From contig SCFE01000059.1 in assembly GCA_004352715.1 (NCBI GenBank), forward strand, positions 1,727,941 through 1,791,940: DNA of 64,000 bases, in the 5' to 3' direction. Shown here piece after piece: positions 24,359 through 35,434 of the stretch; position 1 is the stretch's first letter; each line of letters starts with the position of its first letter. The position numbers and the translations under genes are program-made. The DNA is from Hofstenia miamia. Taxonomy: Eukaryota; Xenacoelomorpha; Acoela. Under the pieces are notes generated by a model that was not told the origin of the DNA, did no database searches, and worked only from the letters and a program-made list of their open reading frames with translations.

Positions 24359-24720
24359 TCACTGTCGCTTCGATATTGTTTGCCGAGTATAATCGGCGTA
24401 GGCGGGTATAATCGGAGGTACTCCAATGTCCGGGAATTTAACTTCTGAGGTGCCATTGTCCAAAACGGTGCAGTGTCTCCTGCCTTGAAGGAACTTATCG
24501 AACCATTTGAAAACATAGGAATTTATATTCGGCACAACTGCCAGAAGTCCATTAATAGCTTCAGACTGGTACACCATGTCGAAGACCTTGCTCATATCCA
24601 GGATGATCAGCTTAACATAGTCAAAATATTTGCGGTAAATAAAAATCTCGTTATTACACACATTAATTAGGTTATACTGATTCATTTAATGTCGAGACGA
24701 CTAAACTCCGTGAAGGACGT
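24359..24720 (-). pseudogene. outer LINE reverse transcriptase, second part
   Basis: Reads KLIILDMSKVFDMVYQSEA (the LDxSKAFD block) and KWFDKFLQGRRHCTVLDNG, then jumps from VKFPDIGVPP directly to IIPAYADYT. The region between the GVPQGS and YADD blocks is deleted and the second catalytic Asp is replaced (YADY). Inactive. Confidence 0.7.
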
Positions 24721-24726
24721 TAATGT

Positions 24727-25310
24727 ATGCACTGTCTGCGATAGAGATGGGGACCCCCTGGAACGGAATGGGCCCAATGCGATCGATGCAAAAGCTGGAC
24801 CCTCACGAAATGCGCATCAATAACAGATGAGTTCTTTGATTTATGTCGTCGCCTTGTATTTTCTTCATATGTAAAACTTGTCAAAAGGAACCGAGAAAGA
24901 AAATTCTGGCTGAAGCTGATCTGAACATTATTAAAGATGAAATTGCTAAATATGTTGTTGAAAAAATTAAGAATACGCCTTGCCAAACTGTGGAGGAAAT
25001 GGCACCGCGCTCATATGCAGACGTTACAAGAGTCAAGCAGACAAAGGGACTTGATAAAGAGATAAGGGTGGACGGTATACCTGAGGCTGAAATGAGCAAT
25101 ATCTCCAAGCGAATGGCGCACGAAAAAGAGAAAGTTGACGAAATACTCAAACATATAGGCACAAGTGGACGTTATGCAGATATATATATATATATATATA
25201 TATATTGACTCGGAGCGTACAGAAAGGACAGCAAAAAACCACGGCCAGTATTTGTGAAGTTTACAGAAGAATACACTGTGAGAACAATATTAGCACGATC
25301 TATAGTGAAA
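24727..25310 (+). pseudogene. inner LINE ORF1 with PHD-type zinc finger
   Basis: The cysteine pattern is recognisable across a frameshift: CTVC, then WAQCDRCKSWTLTKC, then FFICKTC, spaced as in a PHD finger. The downstream region KEIRVDGIPEAEMSNISKRM is the helical/RNA-binding part. A (TA)n tract at 25180-25205 then interrupts the frame, after which LGAYRKDSKKPRPVFVKF follows. That last block is typical of the ORF1 C-terminal domain of these LINEs. Confidence 0.6.
25180..25205. repeat. (TA)n microsatellite within inner LINE ORF1
   Basis: TA run of about 26 bases that disrupts the ORF1 coding frame. Confidence 0.9.
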
Positions 25311-25319
25311 CCAAATGCA

Positions 25320-25920
25320 ATTGACTGCTTGAAACTTGAAGCACTAAGTTACAGCCGTGATGTTATTGCTATTACAGAGTCATGGCTAAATGAGATTAAC
25401 GCAGAAAAGTTTTTTTGAAATAGATGGTTTTATTGCTCATCGACAAGATAGGATCTTCAAGAAAGGTGGTGGTCTCCTTACATTTTTCAAAAATCATTTA
25501 GACGTCAAGCTTGAGCAACAGCCAACGATTGAGTCTGGAATGGAGTTTCAAATTTTTACATGTCATACCGAAAGCAGCGTAAACATAATTACTGTCATTT
25601 ATCACCCACCAAATACAGAGTAATTTGAAAAGAATTTAGTTTAAGAACTCATAAACAGAATCCAGGATCTTCGTGAACATTATGCCAGCAAGTACATTAT
25701 CACTAGCATTCTTGGAGACGTTAATCAACTCCGCTTGAGGACAATTATTAATGACCTACAAGTCAAAGACCCACAGAGACAATCAATTAGATGTTTTCCT
25801 AACAGATAAGCTTGACTATGCAGAGTTTATAGTGCTAAAATCGATGGTCAACTCTGACCACTAAGCTGTTCTGGGTTCGAATACCAAAAAAGATGCAGTG
25901 CCAAAAAGAAGAAAAGTTGC
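25320..25920 (+). pseudogene. inner LINE endonuclease domain
   Basis: DVIAITESWLNE at about 25361-25396 carries the TETWL core. IITVIYHPPNTE at about 25585-25620 is the YRPP-type block, and ILGDVNQ at about 25707-25727 is a degraded GDFN block. MVNSDH at about 25842-25859 is the SDH motif. Stops and frameshifts are present, and ORF1 is fused to EN by a deletion. Confidence 0.65.
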
Positions 25921-25979
25921 TGTTTGAGATACCCGGAACCTTATAAAGAAAAAATGGGAAGCCTGCTTTTTAATTTTAG

Positions 25980-26996
25980 TTGGGAAAAGTATATAATGAA
26001 ACTGACATTGATGCCGCCTATACGTGCTTTCACCAGGAACTCACACCAATCATTGATGAAAGTTTCCCTGTGCCCTGGACAACTGTTTCTGATCATGACC
26101 CTTATGTTTCACCTGCGATTAAAACCCTTTTAAAGAAGCGTGCAAGGCTGAGACAAAAAAGAAAGTTTGGAGTAGCAGATAAGCTGTCTAATAAAGTGGG
26201 AAAACTAATTGCGCAAAGTAAAATGAATGTGCTTAACAATGAAAATATGGGTTCTAAAAGATGGTGGCAGAGATTGAACGTTTTCTCAAGTAGAAACAGA
26301 TCCAAAAACGATGAATCACCTGATGTGGAATCTCTGAAAGATTATTTCTGTGACATAAAAAGCGATGATTCTTACATGGAAATCCCTCGGAAACCACATA
26401 CTGACTACATTGCAGTACCCAAGAGAACCATCTATCAACACCTCAGAAGAGCAGCTGTCGAAAAACTAGTTTGCCTTCAGAAAAATAGTTCAATCGAGAT
26501 AGCCTTGAAGAGAATTCAATACAATGTCTGTAAAAACTTGGACAACCCTCATTGTAAGTATGTGCGCGCCTTCCATATTGACTTTAAAAAGGCATTCGAT
26601 TTTGTTAAACACGGCCTCCTTTTCAAGAAACTCGAACAGCTGAGCATACCCAACTTTATATTTAACTGACTGGCTGATTTCTTCACAGGACGAGTCCAAA
26701 GAGTTGTGATGAGCGATCATTTTAGCACCTTCGGAACTTTTATTAGAGGTATCCCGCAAGGAACTGTATGCGGCCCAGTCCTTTTCTCTATTTTCATTGA
26801 CGATTTACAAACCTTGGAGGAATCAAACAGCATCGCAAAATACGCAGACGATACTACTCTCTTGGTCCCGGTTTTTGATATCAAGTCAGATAGCTCGGCT
26901 ATGGAAATTCAGCACATCCTTGATTGGTGTGAAAAATATCATATGGTACTTAACCTAAACAAAACAAAAGAAATAGTTTGCCATTCTCTACTATGA
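25980..26996 (+). pseudogene. inner LINE reverse transcriptase
   Basis: Open from 25980 to 26669 and 26706 to 26996 in matching frames. The EN-RT linker has SDHDPYVSPAIKTLLKKRAR. The palm has FHIDFKKAFDFVKHGLL (block A), RGIPQGTVCGPVLFSIFIDD (block B) and KYADDTTLL with an intact YADD at about 26842-26868. A TGA at 26668-26670 splits the two parts. A deletion after IYQHLRRAA removes the first RT motifs. Confidence 0.75.
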
Positions 26997-26999
26997 AAT

Positions 27000-27505
27000 A
27001 TTCCCCATGAAGGTGCATGGCATCCAGCAATGTTCCTCTACAAAGTTACTTGGTTACAAGCTTGAATGGAATATTATGTCAACAGAACATGTCAGTGGTT
27101 TAATCAAATCGAGTAATTGTGATCTGTAAATTTTAAGACAGCTGAAGTACGCGGGAATGAACATCAAAAGTACCTCATTGCTTTTCTCATCCTGTTTAGT
27201 CAGCAAGCTGAATTACTGTGCCACGGTAAAGAGATCAAAGATTACTGAATCCAACCTCACAGCCGCTGACATAATCAGAGATAAAAAAACTCATAGACCC
27301 AACCCGCTTGCTTTATGATCTTCTACCACTCAAATCCAATCGTCAACTCAGGCTGAATTCGGATGGATTTATTTTGCCAAAAATAAATAACAGAGGCTTT
27401 CCGCTCTATATTCATCAACAGATGCATTTTCTAAACGCTTTTTCTATATGATATGAAATCTAATATCATTAAAGTTTGGTGTTTTTTATCGGACTAATTT
27501 AACTT
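27000..27505 (+). pseudogene. inner LINE C-terminal region
   Basis: Broken frames with LRQLKYAGMNIKS and CLVSKLNYCATV, corresponding to the post-RT region and its SxxxYC(x)xVW block. The (TTC)n tail follows. Confidence 0.5.
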
Positions 27506-27520
27506 TCTTCTTCTTCTTCT

Positions 27521-28254
27521 AAGCGCGTGCAGAGTGGACATCCCGTGTCTGAAACCGAACTGGTTCCAGATAAGATTTTGATTATACTCCTTGGTGATGA
27601 ACACATCGATAACAATTCGTTCAAAAAGCCTTGCCAGGCTGGAGGTGATTGACACTGGCCGCATGTCTTTGAAAGCAGTGGGAACAGCACGCTTAGGGAT
27701 AGGTCGTATACAACCAACTTTCCAACAACGCCAGATTTCAGAGATAAATTCAATATATGGCAGACCGGTTTAGCAAGTAAATGGGCGTTATCTTTGAAAA
27801 GCCAGGCAGGGATGTCATTGGGAACGAGACTACTCCGTCTTAGTTTCTGGAGATAGTTGAAGACCAGATTAACAGAAAGTTGTGATGGTTCATCAGAGCT
27901 ATTCACAATAGGGATTTGACATTCCGGTTTGTTATCAGCAGTATTAATTTCGTTGTAGTAATTATTGAGCTCATCAACATGGAACTCAATGGATGAACTA
28001 TGTGTAGTGTTACAAGCAACCTTGTTGACCAGTGACCACCATTTCTTTGTTCCTCTGCAACCACGATTAAAATTGCACCAAATGTGTTTACAGTTATCAG
28101 CGTTAATATGAGCAGCTTCCGCATAGCGCTTTTTGCGCAATGGTTTGTTTTTGCGCTTTAACAAGAGCTTGATAACTGGGGTCATATAGGGCGGGTCGTT
28201 ATCACGCAGGGTTATGGTACGGAGCGGGCAGCCAAGTTGAAAAATATGCACCAA
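27521..28254 (-). pseudogene. outer LINE EN-RT linker and reverse transcriptase, first part
   Basis: DNDPPYMTPVIKLLLKRKN at about 28140-28196 is the conserved linker. VPNDIPAWLFKDNAHLL is the first RT motif. After a frameshift near 27640 the sequence reads NQFGFRHGMSTLHAL, a conserved RT block, and stops abruptly at the inner LINE. Confidence 0.7.
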
Positions 28255-28342
28255 ATATTCGGTCAGATTGCTAGCAGCATCATCAGCATTCTATACTCGT
28301 GACCTTTCAAAAGCGATTCGATTGATGCAGAAATATGGTCAG

Positions 28343-28709
28343 CTAGTGTTGCTTTATAGGTCGCACATGGAGGAAAGTAAACAACGAAAGAAGAATGTCG
28401 CCAGTTTGCAGAGTAAGCCTGGCCCAGAGAATTTCAAAATCTCCTCGGTTTGACGGCGTCAGAATCGTGCATACTGCATCAGGGCGGTAAAAAATAGCGA
28501 CTCCTCCTCTGCTACAAATTTTCAGAATTTCTACTGTTGCAATCATGCCGCAGCACCCGATATGAAGGCATGTTAATGTACAAATTATCAACCTGCTCTG
28601 ACAACCAAGTTTCCGTAAGACAACCAATAGTAACGTGGTAATACATCATTTCAGTATGAAGTAGCTGAACGGCATTTAGCTTCTTCAGTGACCTCACATT
28701 AAGTAACAA
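28343..28709 (-). pseudogene. outer LINE endonuclease domain
   Basis: LLNVRSLKKLNAVQLL (domain start) and IGCLTETWLSEQV (TETWL catalytic Glu block) lie at about 28590-28709. After a frameshift RGGVAIFYRPDA and FEILWARL follow, typical of the APE-like LINE endonuclease. The GDFN and SDH blocks are missing through a deletion before the linker. Confidence 0.7.
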
Positions 28710-28922
28710 GAGATTAAGTTTCTCAGGTAGTCAATTGTTTGCGTACTCCTTGTCATTTACATGAAGTTTGAAGTTGATCAAATTCAGGGTGCTGCGATTC
28801 GAGTACCTTGACACGATTTATCAGACTTCTTTTCTCCTCCTTTCTTTCCTCAGCTCTCAGTTTTTTGGAATTTCGCAATTGGACTGGCCACTCATTTTCG
28901 AATCAATTTTTGATGGTGTTAC

Positions 28923-29243
28923 TTAAAAAGGTTTCATTCTCAGTTCCTGGACAGCTTGTTTCAACTCCTCAACATTGGTACCAATTTTGCATAATGTTTC
29001 AGAGAACGAATCACTTAGCTTCTTGGGTGCTGAAGGAAGACAGGTGTTGCATAGAAATAGCATGTTTGGCATCTTGCCGAGGTAGTTGAAGATCTCCGGT
29101 GGCAGCTTATTGCATTTGGCATGTGACCAGGAATGACAACTCTCACATTGGATCCAGTTTCCGTCCGTCTTCTTCGCGCAGGGCAGTGAGCTCCTGGTAG
29201 CAGAGGAGGAGTCCAGTCGTTTGGCCCGCGTTTTCGTCATCAC
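28923..29243 (-). CDS. outer LINE ORF1, PHD-finger protein (partial)
   Basis: From an ATG at 29241-29243 the frame is open for 106 residues. A PHD-type zinc finger is seen as CAKKTDGNWIQCESCHSW, then SHAKC and FLCNTC. The finger is followed by a helical segment with acidic and hydrophobic heptad-like spacing. In CR1-like LINEs such ORF1 proteins bind nucleic acid or chromatin. The C-terminal RNA-binding part seems to be missing. Confidence 0.65.
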   Translation of the reverse strand: MMTKTRAKRLDSSSATRSSLPCAKKTDGNWIQCESCHSWSHAKCNKLPPEIFNYLGKMPNMLFLCNTCLPSAPKKLSDSFSETLCKIGTNVEELKQAVQELRMKPF

Positions 29244-29396
29244 CAACACTCAGCACACAACTATAACCTAATAAACTGTATAATAAACAGGTTTTTATAC
29301 CTTAAAAAACTCGATTTCTTTAAAATATTGCTCGAACTCGAAACGTAAAAAACTCAAACTCGGACCGAGTAACTCGAACTCCACTCGAAAACCCTG

Positions 29397-29755
29397 CAAA
29401 CAATCATTTTCTTTCCCTATCAGTTGCAGTTTTGTTTCAAATTATTTCATAATTTCACATTTATACTTACTATGGGGAATTACGTCTCGTTTTTTGCGAA
29501 TTAGATACAATTCGAACAGAGCTTGAAGCACTTATCAAATTTTTTATAGTTATGAAATTATTTTTCTAGTCACCAGTTGATATTTTGCAATTTGTGAAAA
29601 TTTATATTGAATTTGAATGTCTAAGTGGCGGCAAAATTACTGTTATTTGATTTTAGAATGAATTATTTTCGCCTTACATATTTACTTTTAAAATGACATT
29701 ACTTCCTTAATTGATTGATTTATTAAAACATGCGTATTCTTAAATAAGAATATTA
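29397..29755. other. intergenic stretch, nothing seen
   Basis: AT-rich, no supportable feature. Confidence 0.4.
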
Positions 29756-29809
29756 CTACATTAGTGGCAATCCATAGACCTACAAGACAATTTTTACTCT
29801 GATGATCGT

Positions 29810-30551
29810 GATAAATTCTTAAATTACGATGTATGTAAATGTAATACATGCAATGGTGATATTCAATGTAACGAGAAATGTTTTCATTGTTTCATGTGTA
29901 ATGAAATAATGCACTGGAAATCTGAGTGCACCCGTTTTACGTCCTCAGCTTTGAAAGAAATGAACTCTATATGGAGTAATATTATACTAGTATGCAATAA
30001 ATGTGTGGATGATGGTAGTAAAGAAACGCTTATTAACGACATTTTCAGAGTGGGAACGGTTAGCCATAATTACATTGGTTTGGAGAGGCTGAATAAATTT
30101 CAAGATGAATTGAAAGCTAATATCGATATTGCTGCTGGCAAACAGAAACAAACGCTTGATAAACAGTTGGACGTGTTAGAAAACCGTATAGTAGCTCACA
30201 AGATTAAAAAACACAGCTAGTGAGCGCCACGTGAAAGAAGAGCAAACGGTAAGGAACATTATGCAACATATTTGCTTGGGTACTATAGATTTCGAAGACG
30301 TGCGTAGAGTTGGAAAATACAACGTCTCAAAATCGAGATTACTTGTGGTTAAGTTGAAGAGTGAATGGGATATTCGAAAGATAATCAGTCACGTTGTTGT
30401 TATGGATTTATCTGTGGCAGATCTGCGCTTGGAGAAGGCTGTACTTAAGAAAAGGTGGGAATTAATTACGGAAGGAATACCCAAAACTCAGTTAAAGATT
30501 AAGCAGCTCAGGATGTACAACTCTGGTGCTGAGTTGCCTATTAGCAATTGA
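29810..30551 (+). pseudogene. LINE family D ORF1 with zinc finger
   Basis: Two open parts (to 30220 and 30231-30551). The first has cysteines and histidines in a PHD-like order: CKCNTC, CFHCFMC, HWKSEC and LVCNKC. It then has a long helical stretch ending in KQKQTLDKQLDVLENRIV, a likely coiled coil. The second has FEDVRRVGKYNVSKSRLLVV and a basic C-terminus, corresponding to the RNA-binding domain. A TAG at about 30218 separates them. Confidence 0.65.
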
Positions 30552-31035
30552 CTTATGATCGATTACCAATTATATTCATGTACAATGCCTTCTCGATTAA
30601 GAAGCGTATATCAAAGAAAATGAGGGCTTCCGATGCTCTGGCTGCTGATCTTTATTGCTCAAATAGTGACGTGTGTATTGTTGCCGAGACTCACCTAAAT
30701 GATAGTACAGATGATAAATGTATTGCGATTGAGCATTTTAATATGTATCGTCGTGACAGGGATATTTGTTACTGCAAGAAAAGGAAATGTACCAGAACAC
30801 ATAAAGGTGGAGGTATTAGGGATAATCTTGAGGTAAAAGAAGTCGTGAAGTCTGATACTGTTGAGGTGATAAAGGTTAAGTTGCTTACTGAACAGGGTAA
30901 ATGCCTCATCATTATTGGAGTATATTTTCCGCCTAAACCAGTAGGGTATGCAGAGATAGATTGTATAGTTATTTGTGAAGGAGATTTTAATCGGATGGAT
31001 ACTAATGCGTGATGTGGATTAAGAGCGATCACAAA
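30548..31035 (+). pseudogene. LINE family D endonuclease domain
   Basis: MYNAFSIKKR (domain start), DVCIVAETHLND (TETWL-equivalent, with the catalytic Glu), HKGGGI and VICEGDFNRMD (GDFN core) are in one frame. The SDH block (KSDHKLAV) follows a TGA at about 31012, so only the last motif is separated by a stop and a deletion. Confidence 0.65.
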
Positions 31036-32455
31036 CTGGCAGTGTTGCTGCTCCCAAAGAAAAAACTTAAACCTGTGAGATCTGTTTTTCTCAAAAGAGT
31101 AAACAACGACAATTACTTTAAATGTATGCGGCTCATACATAATGAAACTTGGTATGAAGTCTACGAAACAGGCGATGCTAATCTAGCTTCTGAAGTTATT
31201 CAGAAAAAGTTACAGTACTTCCTTGACATTGCAATGCCTTTACAAAAAGTTATAATTAAGGATAAGAGAAAACGCAGGAATAAGTTAAGTGTAACATCTT
31301 ACAAACGTAGAATTCTTACTTTGGAGATAAATGATATGATTGAAAAGGCTAAATTATCAATATCGTCCTCGGCTGGTGGATCCCAGTTATCGTGGCAAGA
31401 AGTTAATGCAATTAGTAGTAATAACATAGGGAACTGAGTGAATATTGGTCATGTTGTCACGATATTGAGGAGGCTAATGAACATTTTTGCCAACTTTTTC
31501 ATCGACGAAAACTACATCGAGCCCGAGTTGTTTTTGCCGGAACGAAATTTTAAACATGAGCTTCAGATGGAAATGGTCGCACGTATTCTGAAAAAAAAAC
31601 AAAGAAAACAACCCCTTTTCCCGACGGAATACCTCATTGAGTCTTATCCAACTTCTATTGGTTGGCAGAACCGGTTTGCTATGCATGGAATTTAGATCTT
31701 CAAGCAGGATGTGCCTAAAATGCAGGTTATTGTCTTAATTCAAAAAAGTGAACAGATTTTATCAAAGCGTGATTTGAGAGACATAGCCATAACTTATAGT
31801 TTGAGTAGTCGTTATGAGCATAATGTGTCTGCTGTTTATATTTCTCCAGTTCTGAACACGTGGCCTAATCCCTACCAGTTTGCTTATCGACTCAACAGAT
31901 CGACAATTGATGCTTTGCTAACTCGTCAGTTTCACACTGTTAATTATCTCATGAACACGAAAGTTGTGTACGTTTCTTTATTGGTTTTTGACTTTTCAAA
32001 AGTGTTTAACCGTTTAAAACATTCCATATTACGACAAGATATTGACAATTTCCCTTTGCCTCATAATATTAAGAAATGGCTTAAGAGTTTCCTGTATCAT
32101 CGTCGACAGCGGATTAGATATAATAATGAAGTGTCTAGTTGCCTAACAATCAGCAGAGGTAGCAGTCAGGGAACCATCAATGGTCATAATTTGTGGAATC
32201 GGAATGTGAGAAATCTACAAGCTACAAGTGGCAGTAATATATTGATAAATTACGCGGAAGATACGAAAGTAGTATGTCCAATTTTTATTGAAGGCGGACC
32301 AACCAATGCACCTCAGCTGTAAGTTGAAAATCTAAAACGCTGGTCAACCAATGAAGAAATTCCCTTGAATTACCAGAAATGTTGTGAAATTGTGGTGTTT
32401 AGCAGGCACACACCCTTATTAAGAGAACGATTTGCTAAAAGAAAATGTTATTGTA
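31036..32455 (+). pseudogene. LINE family D reverse transcriptase
   Basis: Linker and RT in several open pieces. NPYQFAYRLNRSTIDALL at about 31867-31920 is the NQFGFRxxxST block. LVFDFSKVFNRLKHSIL at about 31984-32035 has the first palm aspartate, and SRGSSQGTINGHN is a degraded GVPQGS block. INYAEDTKVV at about 32245-32275 has YAED in place of YADD, so the catalytic site is mutated. Not functional. Confidence 0.7.
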
Positions 32456-32550
32456 GTTAGAATTATTTATTGAACCATAACAAATCTATACGGAATGAAT
32501 TGCGGTTTGCCACAAAGTTAGGAAATAAGCATGAATTTTTATACATTAAG

Positions 32551-34280
32551 AGAATTCTTTGCTAATGCTAAAATGGTTATTTTGTAATTTTCGTTATTCA
32601 CTTTTATTTGTTTAGATAACATAAATTCTATTAAAGATTAGTCTTTCAAAGTTAGAACAATCGTAATAGGATAGACTTTTAATTCATCTAATAATTTTTG
32701 TCACTTCGCTTATGCATGGATATAATATGTATGATTACTCGAGTTCAATAACTACACACGACCGTTTATTTTGTTTTGTTGTAATTACTTGTACTGTATA
32801 ATTTTATGTAGAAGCCATAAAAATTGGTTTTTGGAAATATAATTATAATGCAAGTTCCTAATGCTATTTTATTTATAATAATGCATCTTATATTAGTGAT
32901 TATTAGAAATTTTAATAACACTAGGAGAAAAGTAATGTTTATAATTGATTACACTAGCTTACGAAAGCCTGAAAGCAATAGATAGAGTTAAGCTCTCCTA
33001 AGATGCCCCTATCTATGCGTGAAGCCCAGGAATAATTGTTAATCGTTGAAAACGAACCGTGCATTTGCTAGGGTATGTAATATTTTGGAACTTATAGTTC
33101 AAATACTTGTAAATACAAGTATTACTAGTAGATAGTATTTTGCACCTAAACAAGATTAAGAAGTCCCAATGGATTTATGTATCGTATTGTCTTGCGTATA
33201 TAAATTTTGCTCAAATCGATGTCACGGTCCTACTAAATTTTCTATAAATAACATTCGAATGAACGCATATTTAGTGATAATTTAATTTTCGTTTGTTAAA
33301 GGTTTTGTAATGATTTCTATGCAAAGTATATTGTTCTTATTTATTTCAAATGTGTGCTTCTTTATCATTTGTTTTGTGCACATTTAAATAAGATACTATC
33401 CGTATTTAGCATTGTTAGTTAAATAACTAAAACATTCAAAATTTAAGCATCATTACATTCAAGCGAAAAGTGCGAAGGAGTAGAGACACTGGAATAAATA
33501 TCAACAAGAATGATGGTTCTGTACTTGCCTTGATATAGGCTTAACCAATAAACTTAATATTTTGATTTAATTGACACTGTGGATTAATGTCAACATTGTG
33601 GTATTGGCTATGTGAGTCCTGATGCGTGAATGATTGTTAACGAATGGTTATGAAAGATGTGTCATTTCACATTTAATAACACCTCGACTAACAACTCAAC
33701 TAAGGATATGTGTTCTCCCAGAAGAGTTGTAGTTACACTTTATTAGAATATTTTGATTTGTATTAGCTATCTACAAGCAGCTAAACTTCCACAGCGCATT
33801 TCAAGAAAAATGACTGCTGATTGGTTAGAAACAAGCAATTGTGCCTACACTGTGCACTTGATCACCAGTACTTTGCAGTTGAGAATTGGAATTTTAAAAA
33901 ACAAAGTTTCTATTTACCTTTGTCAATCTTACCAAATACGATATGTGATTACCCTCCTGGTTAAGGACAACTGAAGCGCTGCTGTTCATTCTGAAGGTTA
34001 CCTAGCAGTATCGTGTAAACAGTTGCAATAGGCTTTTCAAATATATTTCAAAACGAGCTGCGTGAACAGTTGTTGCCGACAGTTGCCAAATAATCGTACA
34101 ATTCAAGCCTGTTTTATTATTTTTATATTGATTTTTTCAATGAATTGAAAATTTATACCTTTTGTTCTAATTTAAAATGTGAATAGGCTAAACATATAAC
34201 TTGTTTCTTTTAGAAAATCTTTTAAATATATCATTGAATAATTTACGAGTTTCCCTGTTGATTTTGAAATTGTATTCAGT
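32551..34280. other. intergenic stretch, no gene seen
   Basis: AT-rich; short open frames only (for example 33753-33974) with no recognisable motif. Confidence 0.4.
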
Positions 34281-34331
34281 TTAACTTTGAAGATGATATG
34301 AATAAAAATTTTTGCATAAATTACTGAGATA

Positions 34332-35022
34332 CATTGATATGAACACAACACACGTTAAACGTTTTCGATTTTTAACAGAACAATATTGCGGCAATATAAA
34401 TTTACAATAAACCGATGAAATCAAGTCTAGTTCAAGAGTGTCCTTGTTTTTTATATCAGATGTTCTTAATGATTTGAAAATTGGGGTTATGATGGTTCTC
34501 TTTAGATCTTTGTTAAGCATTTTAAGTTTTGATTTTAGCGTTCTTTCAGATGTTTTAATGTATTGCAATTTCCAATTGATTTTTTCACGATCTTCGTTTT
34601 CATTTCTAGTAATATTGTTAAATGTTTGATTCGAGAAGCATTCATTTACAACCTTTTTAATGAATTTATGGTTTGTGAATACATTGGTGAAACGAGTCGT
34701 CATTTAATTACAAGAGCAAATGAACATGTTACGGGGCATCTAAGATCGGAAATATTTCTCCACAAACATCAACCAAGTCTAACAAATTTTAAATTTTCAA
34801 AAAGAACAAAGGAGGCTCTTTAAGAACAAAAATAAAGAGCAATTAATTAATAATCAACTAAGTAATAACATCCTCAAAATATTTTAAATGCATGCATATT
34901 TATAGTTTTAATGTACACTAGAAGCCAATGTAGTGTATTGTAAATTTATGTTGCCGCAATTTTGTTCTGATGAGGATTTTTAAAATCGAAAACATTTAAC
35001 GTGTGTTGTGTTCATATGAATG
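34332..35022 (+). mobile_element. truncated Penelope-like element 1
   Basis: An imperfect inverted repeat of about 80 bp (34332-34409 against 34936-35022) brackets a GIY-YIG endonuclease remnant. Open sequence at about 34670-34823 reads CEYIGETSRHLITRANEH, the YIG strand and Arg/His helix of Penelope-type endonucleases, followed by a lysine-rich tail. The right arm contains CTGATGA (34967-34973), a GATTTT/AAAATC stem and GAAA (34988-34991), the hammerhead-ribozyme core order. The left arm lacks this part. Most of the reverse transcriptase is missing. Confidence 0.65.
34967..34991 (+). ncRNA. hammerhead-like ribozyme motif
   Basis: CTGATGA, one G, a six-pair hairpin GATTTT-T-AAAATC, then GAAA. 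Hammerhead ribozymes are known from Penelope-like element termini. The single extra base between the core and stem II, and an undefined stem III, make self-cleavage uncertain. Confidence 0.4.
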
Positions 35023-35434
35023 TAACTTTATATAAAAATTAAGTTTTCTTGTTGACGGTCTTTAACATGATGTTTTAACTGCTAAATTTGTATATATTGG
35101 TAAAATCGACCGCCTAGATCACATTAATGAACATTAAATTACTTGTTTTCACCTGATTGGCTTCTTTTGTTTATAACTGCACAAATTCGGTACATATTTG
35201 AACGTTTGTTTGTAAAAAGTGCATATAATTCTACGATTTCCATAATTTAACTAAGAATTATGTGCGCAATATTCTGGAATTCATGCAGTTCAAGTTAATG
35301 TTTGGTAAATTAACAATTCTTTTATATGTTATTGCTACAGACACTTTTTGTTTACTTTGTAGATAACAATGCATGTTTGTTTGTATTTGCTATTATTTGC
35401 ATTACATCTTTCAGAATGAGTGGTTGAATGCATT

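Larger units (their letters stand above)
23955..24720 (-). mobile_element. outer LINE (family B), 3' part
   Basis: The 3' half of a minus-strand CR1-like LINE whose 5' half lies at 27521-29270. It begins at 24720 inside the RT domain and ends at about 23955 beyond the C-terminal region. See the RT and C-terminal entries for the protein evidence. Confidence 0.75.
24721..27520 (+). mobile_element. inner LINE (family C), inserted into the outer LINE
   Basis: A plus-strand CR1-like LINE of about 2.8 kb, 5'-truncated within its ORF1 PHD finger and ending in a (TTC)n tract at about 27506-27519. It interrupts the outer LINE exactly between the RT codons for STLHAL and the following TSFTEF block. 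It has internal deletions in EN and RT and a (TA)n tract at 25180-25205. Confidence 0.75.
27521..29270 (-). mobile_element. outer LINE (family B), 5' part
   Basis: The 5' half of the minus-strand LINE interrupted at 27520. In order from 29243 downward it has a PHD-finger ORF1, an endonuclease and the beginning of RT. Its RT sequence resumes at 24720 on the other side of the inner LINE. Confidence 0.75.
23713..29396. mobile_element. hAT-like shell element containing two nested LINEs
   Basis: The left end (CAGGGTTTTCGAGT at 23713) and right end (inverted ACTCGAAAACCCTG ending at 29396) share 14 perfect bases. The flanks are TAATCAAT and CAAACAAT, matching at 6 of 8 positions and compatible with an eroded 8-bp duplication. 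Both arms (about 23713-23830 and 29310-29396) are rich in the motif ACTCGAA. The interior is entirely LINE sequence, so the shell was probably a short non-autonomous element that served as insertion target. Confidence 0.65.
29760..32550 (+). mobile_element. LINE (family D), CR1-like
   Basis: Plus-strand LINE about 2.8 kb long with ORF1, endonuclease and reverse transcriptase in order but broken by stops and deletions. Its sequence is distinct from families A, B and C. The 5' end lies near 29760, the 3' end is unclear near 32550, and no microsatellite tail is seen. Confidence 0.75.

Noticed and set aside
34281-34703. Minus-strand 140-codon frame in the first Penelope-like element
   Set aside because: It is antisense to the YIG-containing plus-strand coding sequence and partly spans the inverted repeat; I could not match it to Penelope reverse transcriptase.
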